This document shows positions 10,101-16,867 of a stretch of DNA of 64,000 nt, piece by piece (within the stretch, counting starts at the first letter, position 1; each line of letters begins with the position of its first letter). The translations under genes were made by a program, and so were the position numbers. The stretch spans positions 3,534,001 through 3,598,000 of the forward strand of contig NZ_CP113517.1 in assembly GCF_024360925.2 (NCBI RefSeq), written 5' to 3'. The stretch is from Methylomonas rapida. GTDB lineage: Bacteria > Pseudomonadota > Gammaproteobacteria > Methylococcales > Methylomonadaceae. Below the pieces are notes generated by a model, which worked only from the letters and a program-made list of their open reading frames with translations, did no database searches and was not told the DNA's origin.

Positions 10101-10492
10101 TCAGTTTTAACATCGATAACGGCGGCGGAACCGATAACAGCTATACCGAAATGGAGAACAACGGCACGACCAAAACCGCCAACATCGTTGGAGACTCGGT
10201 AACCAAGATCACTGGCTTTATCGGCACAGCCACGGACCATGATGTGTTCGCCATCAATGTTGCCCCCGGTCGCACGTTGACGGTGAACATGAAGGGTCCG
10301 GCCCGGGATTATGACTTATACTTGCTCAGCAGTGCCGGTAAGACCCTAAAAACCAGCGCCAATGTCGGTTCCACCGAAACGGTGACCTATAAAAATGCCA
10401 GTACATCGTCTGCCCGTTTTTATATCAAGGTCGTCGCTTTTGGTGGCGCCAATAGTGCTAGTGAGCCCTATATGCTTAGCCTGAATCGATGA
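7145..10492 (+). CDS. Secreted M4 (thermolysin-like) metalloprotease with Ig-like and PPC domains
   Basis: 1115 aa. Signal peptide (about 1-22), FTP and PepSY-type propeptide (about 35-215), then the M4 catalytic domain: zinc site H368-E369-x-x-H372 (HEFAHG) with third ligand E392 twenty residues later (GGLNEANSD), and a DVHYSSGPMNRAFY segment carrying the second catalytic His. After the protease come three Ig-like repeats (about 565-645, 815-897, 905-990) sharing a (V/I)(T/V)K(V/M)(E/D)F(Y/L)VD core, with a jelly-roll-like segment between the first and second, and a pre-peptidase C-terminal domain (about 1000-1115). Probably exported by type II secretion and self-processed to degrade extracellular protein. 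The extra modules make it roughly twice the length of plain thermolysins. Confidence 0.93.
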   Translation: MNNSLFALALVMSCLIATSASAANPPPAQLTAEAQQQVYGLREALGLDESSTFQVQNMRQDALGQTHVRMQQLYKGIRIWGGEIITHTQANRMAQPPTSSLKKDIRLDTQPKLSTTDVLAVVEKDHAPSPRFLIQPTTELVIYPETERRALVRKALSHGKEATAEDFVTEVTGYRLAYHVHTERENPGDTQHIDYLIDAQTGAIIEKWDSLMTANTLGTGKSQYSGTVQLNTNSTATGFELRDLTRPFSGGNVVYNLDHSTSGTGTIYQDADDDWGDGANFKEEPEPTTSANGQTAAVDAAHGLQITWDMFKNVFGRNGIDDQGKPTYARVHYDYAYDNAFYSDYCMCITYGDGTKLQTLTSIDVAAHEFAHGVCSTSANLIYSKESGGLNEANSDIMGTMAEFYARGANGKGSIIPDTGGNWTHGEQITTPAYPLKMRFMYKPSKDGKSADAWSPTLQNLDVHYSSGPMNRAFYFLSQGATTSGETSSNYLPQGMKGIGNDKAAKIWYRALTTYMTSSTDYLGARIANIQAARDLFPAGGAEEIAVWNAFAAINVGGAWSGPDSPPTVSAHVVGDKGMLTFNASASDDKGIVKMDFLVDGKLAGTKTAAPYTMTYDSIMEDDGLHTLVAKATDTTGQYTNATVPFTIANGQLIKNGSFEKGYGVGWSNTNGMQIGAILRQTPYDGTKMAKFCGMGSQMSVALFQSVMLPATANSATLSYALHIDTQESTKTAARDTLTVQIRNAAGTILKTLATHSNLDAAVGYKLFSHDVGAYKGQTLQVYFLGAEDSGAATGFILDKVNLNISGDSEIDDIPPSVNASVSGSSGMITLSAQATDNVGVVKVEFYVDDMLKGSDTSAPYAVQLDSTSLADGNHRLKAKAYDSAGNIGSSDSVIFNIDHSVIDTEAPTITVSQTGNSGSITLNASASDNIGVTKVEFYVDGAPKGTDTSAPFSMVLDSLTLSNGNHQLQGKAYDAAGNVGSSNVVSFNIDNGGGTDNSYTEMENNGTTKTANIVGDSVTKITGFIGTATDHDVFAINVAPGRTLTVNMKGPARDYDLYLLSSAGKTLKTSANVGSTETVTYKNASTSSARFYIKVVAFGGANSASEPYMLSLNR

Positions 10493-10578
10493 TTTGGGAT
10501 ATCTCGAAGGGCTGGGTTGGATGAGTCTTTCGAGCATCGCGCTTTATATTTTGAGGCCATAAAAATGTTGGAGGCAAA

Positions 10579-10998
10579 ATGATGCAATCCTTGAAATATC
10601 CCTTTGTCTTGCTGGCCTTTATCGCTTTTGGCGTCATGGCGGCGGATCTTGGCAAGAGCGGCATGATCGATCGTGATTTTTCACTGGCTATCGGCAAGAC
10701 CGTCGAGGTGGAGGGCGAGGATTTTTATATTCGCTTCAAGGCCGTGCTGGAAGACTCGCGCTGCCCTGCCAACGCGCTTTGTACCAGCCAAGGCAACGCT
10801 CAAGTCCAACTCGAGATACTCGGCACCTACGATCAACATCAAACGATCGTCTTGAATACCGACAATGAACCCAAAGCGATGACCGTCAAAGGACACAGGG
10901 TGATATTGATCGCCCTGAACCCCAGCAGAATCGACGGCGAATCGATTTCCGCGGGCGATTACGCCGTGACCCTGCGGGTCGAGAGTCCTGCCGATTAA
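10579..10998 (+). CDS. Small secreted protein of unknown function
   Basis: 139 aa with a signal peptide (about 1-21, cleavage near VMA|ADL) and SD GGAGG before the double ATG. The mature part is beta-rich and contains a two-cysteine motif, DSRCPANALCTSQGNAQV, seen in a class of small secreted bacterial proteins whose role is unknown; the cysteines could form a disulphide in the periplasm. It lies 86 bp after the metalloprotease on the same strand and could be co-transcribed, so a link to the protease is possible but unproven. Confidence 0.7.
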   Translation: MMQSLKYPFVLLAFIAFGVMAADLGKSGMIDRDFSLAIGKTVEVEGEDFYIRFKAVLEDSRCPANALCTSQGNAQVQLEILGTYDQHQTIVLNTDNEPKAMTVKGHRVILIALNPSRIDGESISAGDYAVTLRVESPAD

Positions 10999-11450
10999 AG
11001 ACGCGGCCGCCATGCACCGGGTTTTCGTCGATTCCGGAGTCGATTTCGGAAACCGGTAGATTGCAGCGGCAGCCGGCAAGCAAGCCTAAAGGAAATCCAT
11101 TTTGCAGGTTCCCGCATTTCCAGTTGCTTCGACGAGGCGGGAGGGCGCATAAAATAACGTCCTCAAGTGCGCGGATGAACTTCCGGCGATCGGCTCGGAT
11201 TTATCCGCACAGCGCGAATGAATTCGCACCTACACCCTGATCTATTCCATGCTCATTACATGGCGAACGCGATCGTCAACCGGCTCGTATGCAAGCTGTT
11301 ATTCGCCGCCAATTCGGCAAGTTGAACCGGGCCCGGTTTAAACATGGACACCCTTATCGATAAGCGTATAATTCGCGCAATCGTCGCTATCGACTGAGCA
11401 GCCCTCCCCTCGCCTTCCGAGTCATTTTCACCTATCTTGCTGATTTTTCC
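10999..11450. other. Intergenic region upstream of trkA with a dispersed palindrome
   Basis: No convincing gene. It contains one copy (11197-11236) of a dispersed repeat, GGATTTATCCGCAC followed by GCGAATGAATTCGCACC, which also appears at 51891-51939. The 11,340-11,450 part is the likely trkA promoter region; I could not assign a clear -35/-10 pair. Confidence 0.5.
11197..11236. repeat. Dispersed palindromic repeat, family A, copy 1
   Basis: Contains GGATTTATCCGCAC and GAATTCGCACCTACACC. The same elements in extended form are found at 51891-51939. Short intergenic palindromes of this type are usually REP-like non-coding repeats. Confidence 0.6.
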
Positions 11451-12806
11451 ATGAAAATTGTCATTCTTGGCGCCGGCGTGACCGGTTCTTCCGTTGCTGG
11501 CGCGTTGGCCAGCGAAGAAAACGATATTGTCGTCATAGACAAAAAACCGCATCTGCTATCGGCGCTGAAAGGTCGATTGGACATCGCCACGATCGAAGGC
11601 AACGCGGCCCACCCCAGCGTATTGGAGCAGGCCGGCGTCAGCACGGCCGACATGGTGATTGCGGTCACCGACAGGGACGAAACCAACATGCTGGCGTGCC
11701 AAGTCATCAACACCTTGTACGAAAAACCCAAGACTATCGCCCGGGTACGCGCCATCGACTTCCTGAATCATCCTGAATTATTCAGGCCGGGCGGCATAGA
11801 CATCGTCATCAGCCCGGAACAGGTCGTGACCGAAGCCATACACAACCTGATCAAATATCCCGGCGCACTGCATGTATCCGAATTCGCCGACGGCCTGGTG
11901 CGCCTGTTTTCGATACGCGTGGCACCCTCGGGCTTCCTGACCGGCAAGCGGATTCATGCGGTCAAGGAAAAACTGGCCGACAGCATGATTCGAATAGCGG
12001 CCATTTTCCGCGACGGCAAAGCCATCGCCGTCAATGGCGAAGCCGTGATCGCCACTGGCGACGAAGTGTTTTTCGTCTGTCCGCGCGACAAGGTCCGCAA
12101 GACGCTGGTGGATTTGCACAAACTGGAAGCACCGATCAAAACCATCATGCTGGCCGGCGGCGGCCATGTCGGCAAAAGATTGGCGCTGGCACTGGAAAAC
12201 AATTACCACGTCAAGATTATCGAGCAGGATACGGTCCGGGCAAAGGAAATCGCCAACGACTTACGCCATACGATGATCCTGCATGGCGATTGCACCGACG
12301 AGTCCTTGCTTCAGGAAGAAATGATCGAAGACGTGGATTTATTCTGCGCCATCACCAACAACGACGGTATCAATCTGATTTCAGCGGGCCTTGCAAAAAA
12401 ACTGGGTGCCAGAAAAGCCATTTGCCTGATCAACAACAACTCCTATCTGAAATTATTGGACGGCACCGAGATCGATCTGGCCATACAGCCCAAGCTGGAA
12501 ACCTTGGGCGGCATCTTGAAACATGTCAGAAGAGGCGACGTGGTCGGCGTAAGCTCGGTCTGCGGCGGCAGTGCCGAAGCCATAGAGGCGATTGCCCACC
12601 GCAGTAAAAATGCGCCTTCGGTAGTGGGACTGCGCGTCGACCAGATCAATTTACCCAACGGCGTGGTATTGGGTGCATTGATCCGCGAGGGCGAAGTGAT
12701 TCCCGTCCATCACGACACGGTTTTTGCCGAAGGCGATCACGTGGTGATGTTTGCGCTGGAGAAAAAATTGATCAAAGCCATCGAAGGCTATTTTCAGCCG
12801 ATTTAG
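11451..12806 (+). CDS. trkA: Trk potassium-uptake regulatory subunit TrkA
   Basis: 451 aa, the normal length for TrkA. Two tandem RCK units are visible: a first Rossmann domain starting MKIVILGAGVTGSSVAGAL, and a second near residue 225 starting IMLAGGGHVGKRLALALE, each followed by a TrkA-C domain. TrkA is the peripheral cytoplasmic NAD(H)-binding subunit that gates the TrkH/TrkG potassium channel. No trkH is adjacent. The stop overlaps the end of the convergent downstream gene by 4 bp. Confidence 0.95.
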   Translation: MKIVILGAGVTGSSVAGALASEENDIVVIDKKPHLLSALKGRLDIATIEGNAAHPSVLEQAGVSTADMVIAVTDRDETNMLACQVINTLYEKPKTIARVRAIDFLNHPELFRPGGIDIVISPEQVVTEAIHNLIKYPGALHVSEFADGLVRLFSIRVAPSGFLTGKRIHAVKEKLADSMIRIAAIFRDGKAIAVNGEAVIATGDEVFFVCPRDKVRKTLVDLHKLEAPIKTIMLAGGGHVGKRLALALENNYHVKIIEQDTVRAKEIANDLRHTMILHGDCTDESLLQEEMIEDVDLFCAITNNDGINLISAGLAKKLGARKAICLINNNSYLKLLDGTEIDLAIQPKLETLGGILKHVRRGDVVGVSSVCGGSAEAIEAIAHRSKNAPSVVGLRVDQINLPNGVVLGALIREGEVIPVHHDTVFAEGDHVVMFALEKKLIKAIEGYFQPI

Positions 12807-13339
12807 ACCTCGCCCTCGATGAAGGCCAGCGTCTTTTGCGGCAAGGTCCCCTGGCCGTCGCGTTGAAGAGAAGACAGGCTGTCCTCGTGTACGGCGGTCA
12901 TGAACTGGATCAACTGCATCTCGATCTTCAGCTTTTCCTGCGGGTCCTGTTCATCCCACATGCGATTCAGCAGCTGCTTGGCATGATGGTGTATCGTAAA
13001 GGCCACAGCTTCCGGTAAATGCGCGTAGCTGGTTTGCAGCGAACGTTTCAACTTGTCCAGCGAATCGAGATATTGTTGGTAATCCTTCAACTCCTGTTTG
13101 CACTGAATCTTGACCATCTCCAGTTCATTGCGGTTTCTGGCTTCGTTGAGTTCCAATTCGTGCGCCAGCTGCTGCGACTGCTTTTTCAATTGCGCCAGCA
13201 AGGCTTGTTCCGCCAGCACTCTGGCCCGATGCAATTCGGCGACGTCTTGCTGCCGTGACAAATGCCAGCGCAAATCTTCATCGCGTTTGCTGCGCCAGAA
13301 ATTCAATGCTTCTTTCAGCCAGCGACTTACGACCGACAT
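12803..13339 (-). CDS. Coiled-coil protein of unknown function
   Basis: 178 aa, with no signal peptide and no membrane segment. Strongly helical and charged with heptad-like patterns between about residues 25 and 125 (LAEQALLAQLKKQSQQLAHELEL). Probably forms a coiled coil with the product of the upstream gene, with which it overlaps by 13 nt. I do not recognise a family. Confidence 0.68.
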   Translation of the reverse strand: MSVVSRWLKEALNFWRSKRDEDLRWHLSRQQDVAELHRARVLAEQALLAQLKKQSQQLAHELELNEARNRNELEMVKIQCKQELKDYQQYLDSLDKLKRSLQTSYAHLPEAVAFTIHHHAKQLLNRMWDEQDPQEKLKIEMQLIQFMTAVHEDSLSSLQRDGQGTLPQKTLAFIEGEV

Positions 13340-13851
13340 GGCAACTGCGCGCGCAAAGCCAGCATCGCTTGCGGATTGGATTGTTGGTGATGGTGTTTTA
13401 GATCTTTTTCCAGCGCTTTACGCTTGCCTGGAGCCGCATGATGCTGCAATTCGGTGCTGATGACCTTAAACAGCTGGCTGCGGTGCTTTTTATCATTGGC
13501 CGCCAACAAGCGCTGCCTTTTCAAATGCATCTGGTAATGCAGTTGGCGCTTTTCCAAAAACAGGCGCTGTCTGGCATCCTGTTGCCGAATTTGCAACATC
13601 GACACGCGCCTCATCGCCACGGCTTCCCGGCGAAAATAAATCGACAAACCGCGCCCCATCGCCTGCAGCAACAAGGCTATCAGCACAACCAGCATCGATG
13701 CGAACGCCAGCAGAATGACCTTGCCGGCTACCGGATAGACAAATCCCGCCACCGCCATCATGCCCAGTTGCCACCCGGCAAAGCCGGCGACGAACAACAG
13801 CATCCCCAGGGCAAAAATGCCCAATATGGCATACAGCATTGCTTTCAGCAT
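13327..13851 (-). CDS. Small membrane protein with C-terminal coiled coil, unknown function
   Basis: 174 aa from the ATG at 13851, chosen because it lies 6 nt after the VOC gene stop and starts directly with membrane helices; a longer reading to 14265 would run through the VOC gene in another frame and is rejected. Two or three hydrophobic segments (about 1-25, 28-62) precede a basic helical region (about 72-170) rich in K, R, Q and H. It looks like a membrane-anchored partner of the coiled-coil protein downstream. No known family is recognised. Confidence 0.66.
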   Translation of the reverse strand: MLKAMLYAILGIFALGMLLFVAGFAGWQLGMMAVAGFVYPVAGKVILLAFASMLVVLIALLLQAMGRGLSIYFRREAVAMRRVSMLQIRQQDARQRLFLEKRQLHYQMHLKRQRLLAANDKKHRSQLFKVISTELQHHAAPGKRKALEKDLKHHHQQSNPQAMLALRAQLPCRS

Positions 13852-13856
13852 GATGT

Positions 13857-14234
13857 TCAGGCCGGGCGCTCGATGAATTCCAGCGCGTTGCCATCGCGGT
13901 CTCGGCAGAATAACGCCTTGCGCCCGGACACGCTGGTCGTGTAGGACATTCCGGCTTTCTCGAGCTCTTCCCGCAAAGCATCGACCGAACTGCAATGCAA
14001 CGCAACGTGCCTGTCCCGGCCGCCATGGGCCGGACGGCCGATGGTAGGGTCTGGATTGTCCAGTTCCAGCAGATGAATTTGTTGCTCGCCGATTTGCAGC
14101 CAGGCCCCCGGAAAAGGCAAATTCGGCCGCTCGGTAGGTTGCATGCCCAGAACATCCCGATAAAACAGCAAGGACTGCTCGGTGTCGGACACGATCAAGC
14201 TGGCATGATGAATGGTGAGATTGAATTTGGACAT
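13857..14234 (-). CDS. VOC-family (glyoxalase/dioxygenase fold) protein
   Basis: 125 aa, a single vicinal-oxygen-chelate domain with paired beta-alpha-beta-beta-beta units. Visible signatures are TIHHASLIVSDTEQSLLFYRDVLG at the N-terminus and DRHVALHCSSVDALREELEK with a metal-binding-type His in the second half; the end DRDGNALEFIE gives the C-terminal Glu. Members include glyoxalase I, dioxygenases and resistance proteins, so the substrate is open. It heads a short minus-strand operon with the two coiled-coil genes. Confidence 0.85.
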   Translation of the reverse strand: MSKFNLTIHHASLIVSDTEQSLLFYRDVLGMQPTERPNLPFPGAWLQIGEQQIHLLELDNPDPTIGRPAHGGRDRHVALHCSSVDALREELEKAGMSYTTSVSGRKALFCRDRDGNALEFIERPA

Positions 14235-14288
14235 GAGAGCGACCTGTGGTTTTAAGCGTGCGCATTATAACGCGGCCGAAGCATTGGC

Positions 14289-15065
14289 TTAATGAGTTTT
14301 CATCCAGGCAAAACTGTCGTAGCTCGTGCCGGCCGGCTTGTACTCGGCCCCCATCCAGCCACGATAAGGCGATCCGGCGATCAGGCCGAACAAGGTATCA
14401 AAGTCGACCGAGCCGGTACCGGGCTGGCCCCGCCCCGGGCAATCGGCAAACTGGATGTGGCCGATTTTGTCGATATGTTGTGTTAAAAAAGCGGCGCAAT
14501 CTTCCCGCATCCGGCTCATATGATAAATGTCGTATTGCAGACCTAGCTTCGGATGGCCAACCTCGTTCAGAAGGGACAGCATTTTGGCGCTGCTGTCCAC
14601 GATGAAACCCGGCATATCGTGGCTATTGACCGCCTCAAATACCGTCGTCACGCCAGCGGTGGCAAAAGTCTCCGCCGCATGGCGCAAATTGTCCCTCAAG
14701 GTTTGCAGATACTGTTCCAATCGTTGCGGCGCCAAGCAACGCCCCGGTAATACGTTGATCACGTCCGGCTGTAAAAGCCTGGCGTACTCGAGCGCTATCG
14801 CCACGGCCTCGCGAAACTGCGCCCGCTTTTCCGGCACTGCCGCCAGCCCTTCGCCACCTTGTAACAAGGTATCGGCATCGACATTGAACAACACCAGTTT
14901 CAAAGCGTGGCGTTGCAGCTGTTCCAGAATTTGCTCGGCCGGCAATTCGTATGGAAATTGGATTTCCACGGCTTCGAATCCTTGCTGTTTCGCGGCCTCG
15001 AAACGCTGCAGCAACGGCAGCTCGGTAAACAATAGACTCAGATTGGCGCTAAAACGCAGCATCAA
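14289..15065 (-). CDS. hyi: Hydroxypyruvate isomerase
   Basis: 258 aa, TIM-barrel of the Hyi/OtnI family. The metal-binding pattern is visible: FEAVN (Glu), LQYDIYHM (Asp/His), HIQFADCPGRGQPGTG (Gln/Asp) and GAEYKP (Glu). It interconverts hydroxypyruvate and tartronate semialdehyde in the cytoplasm. The start overlaps the stop of the upstream reductase gene, so the two are coupled and would form a glyoxylate/tartronate semialdehyde/glycerate route. In a methanotroph this could handle C2 or serine-cycle intermediates (inference). Confidence 0.9.
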   Translation of the reverse strand: MMLRFSANLSLLFTELPLLQRFEAAKQQGFEAVEIQFPYELPAEQILEQLQRHALKLVLFNVDADTLLQGGEGLAAVPEKRAQFREAVAIALEYARLLQPDVINVLPGRCLAPQRLEQYLQTLRDNLRHAAETFATAGVTTVFEAVNSHDMPGFIVDSSAKMLSLLNEVGHPKLGLQYDIYHMSRMREDCAAFLTQHIDKIGHIQFADCPGRGQPGTGSVDFDTLFGLIAGSPYRGWMGAEYKPAGTSYDSFAWMKTH

Positions 15066-15940
15066 GCTTCCCTATACAATTTGATCAAGGTCGAAGGGTC
15101 TTGATCGAGAAAGCCTTGGCTGCCGTGCAATTGCATCAACTGCGCGGCCAAGGCGGACATCGGTATGGCGCTATGCTGCCCTCTAGCCAGATCGGCCGCC
15201 ATGTTCAAATCCTTCAACAGCGTTTTGACCCGCCATTTGATTGGTTCGAATTGATTGGCCGCCATTTCCGGACCAACAATCTGCAAGGGTTTGGAATCGG
15301 CAAAGCCGCCAGCCAGCGCTTCCGGAATTTTTGCGCCGTCGACGCCCGCTTGCTTGGCCAAAGCCATCATTTCAGCGATGACCAGCACATTACAGCTGAC
15401 GATCATTTGATTGCAGATCTTGGTGATCTGACCGCTGCCGACGGGCCCCATGTGCGTCAAACGGCTATACAGCGGCTGCAAAACTTGCCTTGCGATCGCA
15501 ATGTCATCCACTTCGCCGCCAGCCATGATCGCCAGCGTGCCTTGCTCGGCGCCGGCGGTGCCGCCGGAAACGGGGGCATCGACCCAGCGCATGCCACAGC
15601 GTTGTTCAAGCTTGGCGGCCAATTGCCGGGTAGTATCCGGGGCGATGCTGGATAAATCGATCACCAACTGATCTTTACGACCGTGCGGCAACACGTAACC
15701 GTTGACGATGCCCTCGACCACCGCAGTATCGGCCAAACACAGCACTATCACGTCGGAAGTCTGCACCAAATTGACGATGCTGCTGCAAACGCGCGCGCCC
15801 GCTTGCTCGACCGCCGTCAGTTTTTCCGGACTACGGTTCCAGACGTTGACCTGAAATCCGGCCCGTAGCAATCGAAGCGTCATCGGCTTGCCCATCAATC
15901 CAATGCCGATGAAGCCGAGCGTATAGTTTTGTGCGGTCAT
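15062..15940 (-). CDS. garR: 2-hydroxy-3-oxopropionate (tartronate semialdehyde) reductase
   Basis: 292 aa, beta-hydroxyacid dehydrogenase family. N-terminal Rossmann motif GFIGIGLMGKPM; substrate-binding signature DAPVSGGTAGAEQGTLAIMAGG; catalytic-lysine segment GSGQITKICNQM. It should reduce tartronate semialdehyde to D-glycerate with NAD(P)H. First gene of the garR-hyi pair; the hyi ATG overlaps its stop. Other family members (3-hydroxyisobutyrate dehydrogenase) are excluded mainly by the coupling to hyi. Confidence 0.9.
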   Translation of the reverse strand: MTAQNYTLGFIGIGLMGKPMTLRLLRAGFQVNVWNRSPEKLTAVEQAGARVCSSIVNLVQTSDVIVLCLADTAVVEGIVNGYVLPHGRKDQLVIDLSSIAPDTTRQLAAKLEQRCGMRWVDAPVSGGTAGAEQGTLAIMAGGEVDDIAIARQVLQPLYSRLTHMGPVGSGQITKICNQMIVSCNVLVIAEMMALAKQAGVDGAKIPEALAGGFADSKPLQIVGPEMAANQFEPIKWRVKTLLKDLNMAADLARGQHSAIPMSALAAQLMQLHGSQGFLDQDPSTLIKLYREA

Positions 15941-15977
15941 GATTTATCCTAGAAAACTCATTTTGTCCGCGAAACAC

Positions 15978-16091
15978 ACGAAAATCACGAAAAGTTTCAT
16001 ACCGTTATCAAACCTGAGAGCAGCACAGAACAGGTGAATCGATAAGCTTCATAACGCAATGATTGCTTTCGTGTATTTCGTGATTTTCGTG
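15978..16091. repeat. Inverted repeat pair upstream of garR
   Basis: Perfect 15-bp inverted repeat, ACGAAAATCACGAAA at 15978-15992 and its complement TTTCGTGATTTTCGT at 16077-16091, with 84 bp between. It lies between the gene ending at 16113 and the garR start. It looks like a dispersed non-coding repeat rather than an operator. Confidence 0.55.
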
Positions 16092-16112
16092 GACTTGCTG
16101 CCGTTTTCAGGT

Positions 16113-16658
16113 TTATTCGTAGAGCGCGTCGCTCAAATCCGGCGCTTCCGGCAAGGTTTCCTTGGCGATGCGTTGAGCATAATCATGACCGGCACTACCG
16201 CTACTGGTGCTGCTGCGCAGCAAATTGTCATGCACCATGTTGAATGCCTTGTCGAAATCCGCGTTGATGAAGCCGCGCGTCAATTGCTCGCAAATATTGT
16301 ACAGCGCCGAATAATGAATGCTTTCGCCCGACGAGCAGTTGTTGATTTTGTCGGCCAAAACCCGCATCACCGACAATACCGAACCGTCCTGACGCCAATT
16401 TACAGAAGTAGCGATGACGTCGTCACCGCGGCAGGCGATCGCGGCCAAGGCGTTGTAGGCCAAATCGACCAAGCCCGCCAGAATCTTGGCCAAATCGCCC
16501 GAAGTGATGGCCTTGAAGGTTTCGCTGCCGCAGTCCATCAACAAGGCTTGGCGCATGACGATGTCCATGTCCGATAAATGCGCGGTCTCTGGATACTCGG
16601 GCTGCTCGATACCGAAGCGTTGATGAAATTCTCTGACTTTTTGTAGATGTTTGTTCAT
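16113..16658 (-). CDS. Possible all-alpha NTP pyrophosphohydrolase (MazG/PRA-PH-like)
   Basis: 181 aa from the ATG at 16658, preceded by GAGGGG at good spacing. The pattern VREFHQRFGI near the N-terminus, then ALLMDCGSETFKAITSGDLAKILAGLVDLAYN, follows the helix order of MazG/phosphoribosyl-ATP pyrophosphohydrolase-like proteins, where a Glu-rich helix and a later D-L-x-Y helix bind Mg-nucleotide. The usual ExxE is degenerate here, so activity is uncertain. The C-terminal half (about 95-181) is not recognised. Stands alone between two spacers. Confidence 0.55.
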   Translation of the reverse strand: MNKHLQKVREFHQRFGIEQPEYPETAHLSDMDIVMRQALLMDCGSETFKAITSGDLAKILAGLVDLAYNALAAIACRGDDVIATSVNWRQDGSVLSVMRVLADKINNCSSGESIHYSALYNICEQLTRGFINADFDKAFNMVHDNLLRSSTSSGSAGHDYAQRIAKETLPEAPDLSDALYE

Positions 16659-16787
16659 GGCATCACCCCTCAATTAGAACAAATGATGAGGCATGGTACA
16701 GGGCGAAGCGAAAAAGCGCAAAAAGGATGACCGGGCCCGAGGCGCCGGACAGGGGGCGTAAAGCAAGCCTCTGTTTTATAGGCCCTG

Positions 16788-16822
16788 ATCCTAACCTTCT
16801 CCTGGAGAGAGAAGGTTAGGAT
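16788..16822. terminator. Strong hairpin downstream of the FecA-like gene
   Basis: Perfect 14-bp stem, ATCCTAACCTTCTC (16788-16801) and its complement (16809-16822), with a 7-nt loop. It sits 45 bp past the stop of the minus-strand receptor gene. The T-run on that strand is poor, so it may be a dispersed palindrome that also helps termination. Confidence 0.55.
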
Positions 16823-16867
16823 TTAACTTTTACGCCCTCATCAAGGGCAGGTGATTCGTCACGAGAC

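Noticed and set aside
13852..14265. N-terminal extension of the membrane coiled-coil gene
   Set aside because: It would overlap the whole VOC gene in another frame; the ATG at 13851 fits the membrane start.
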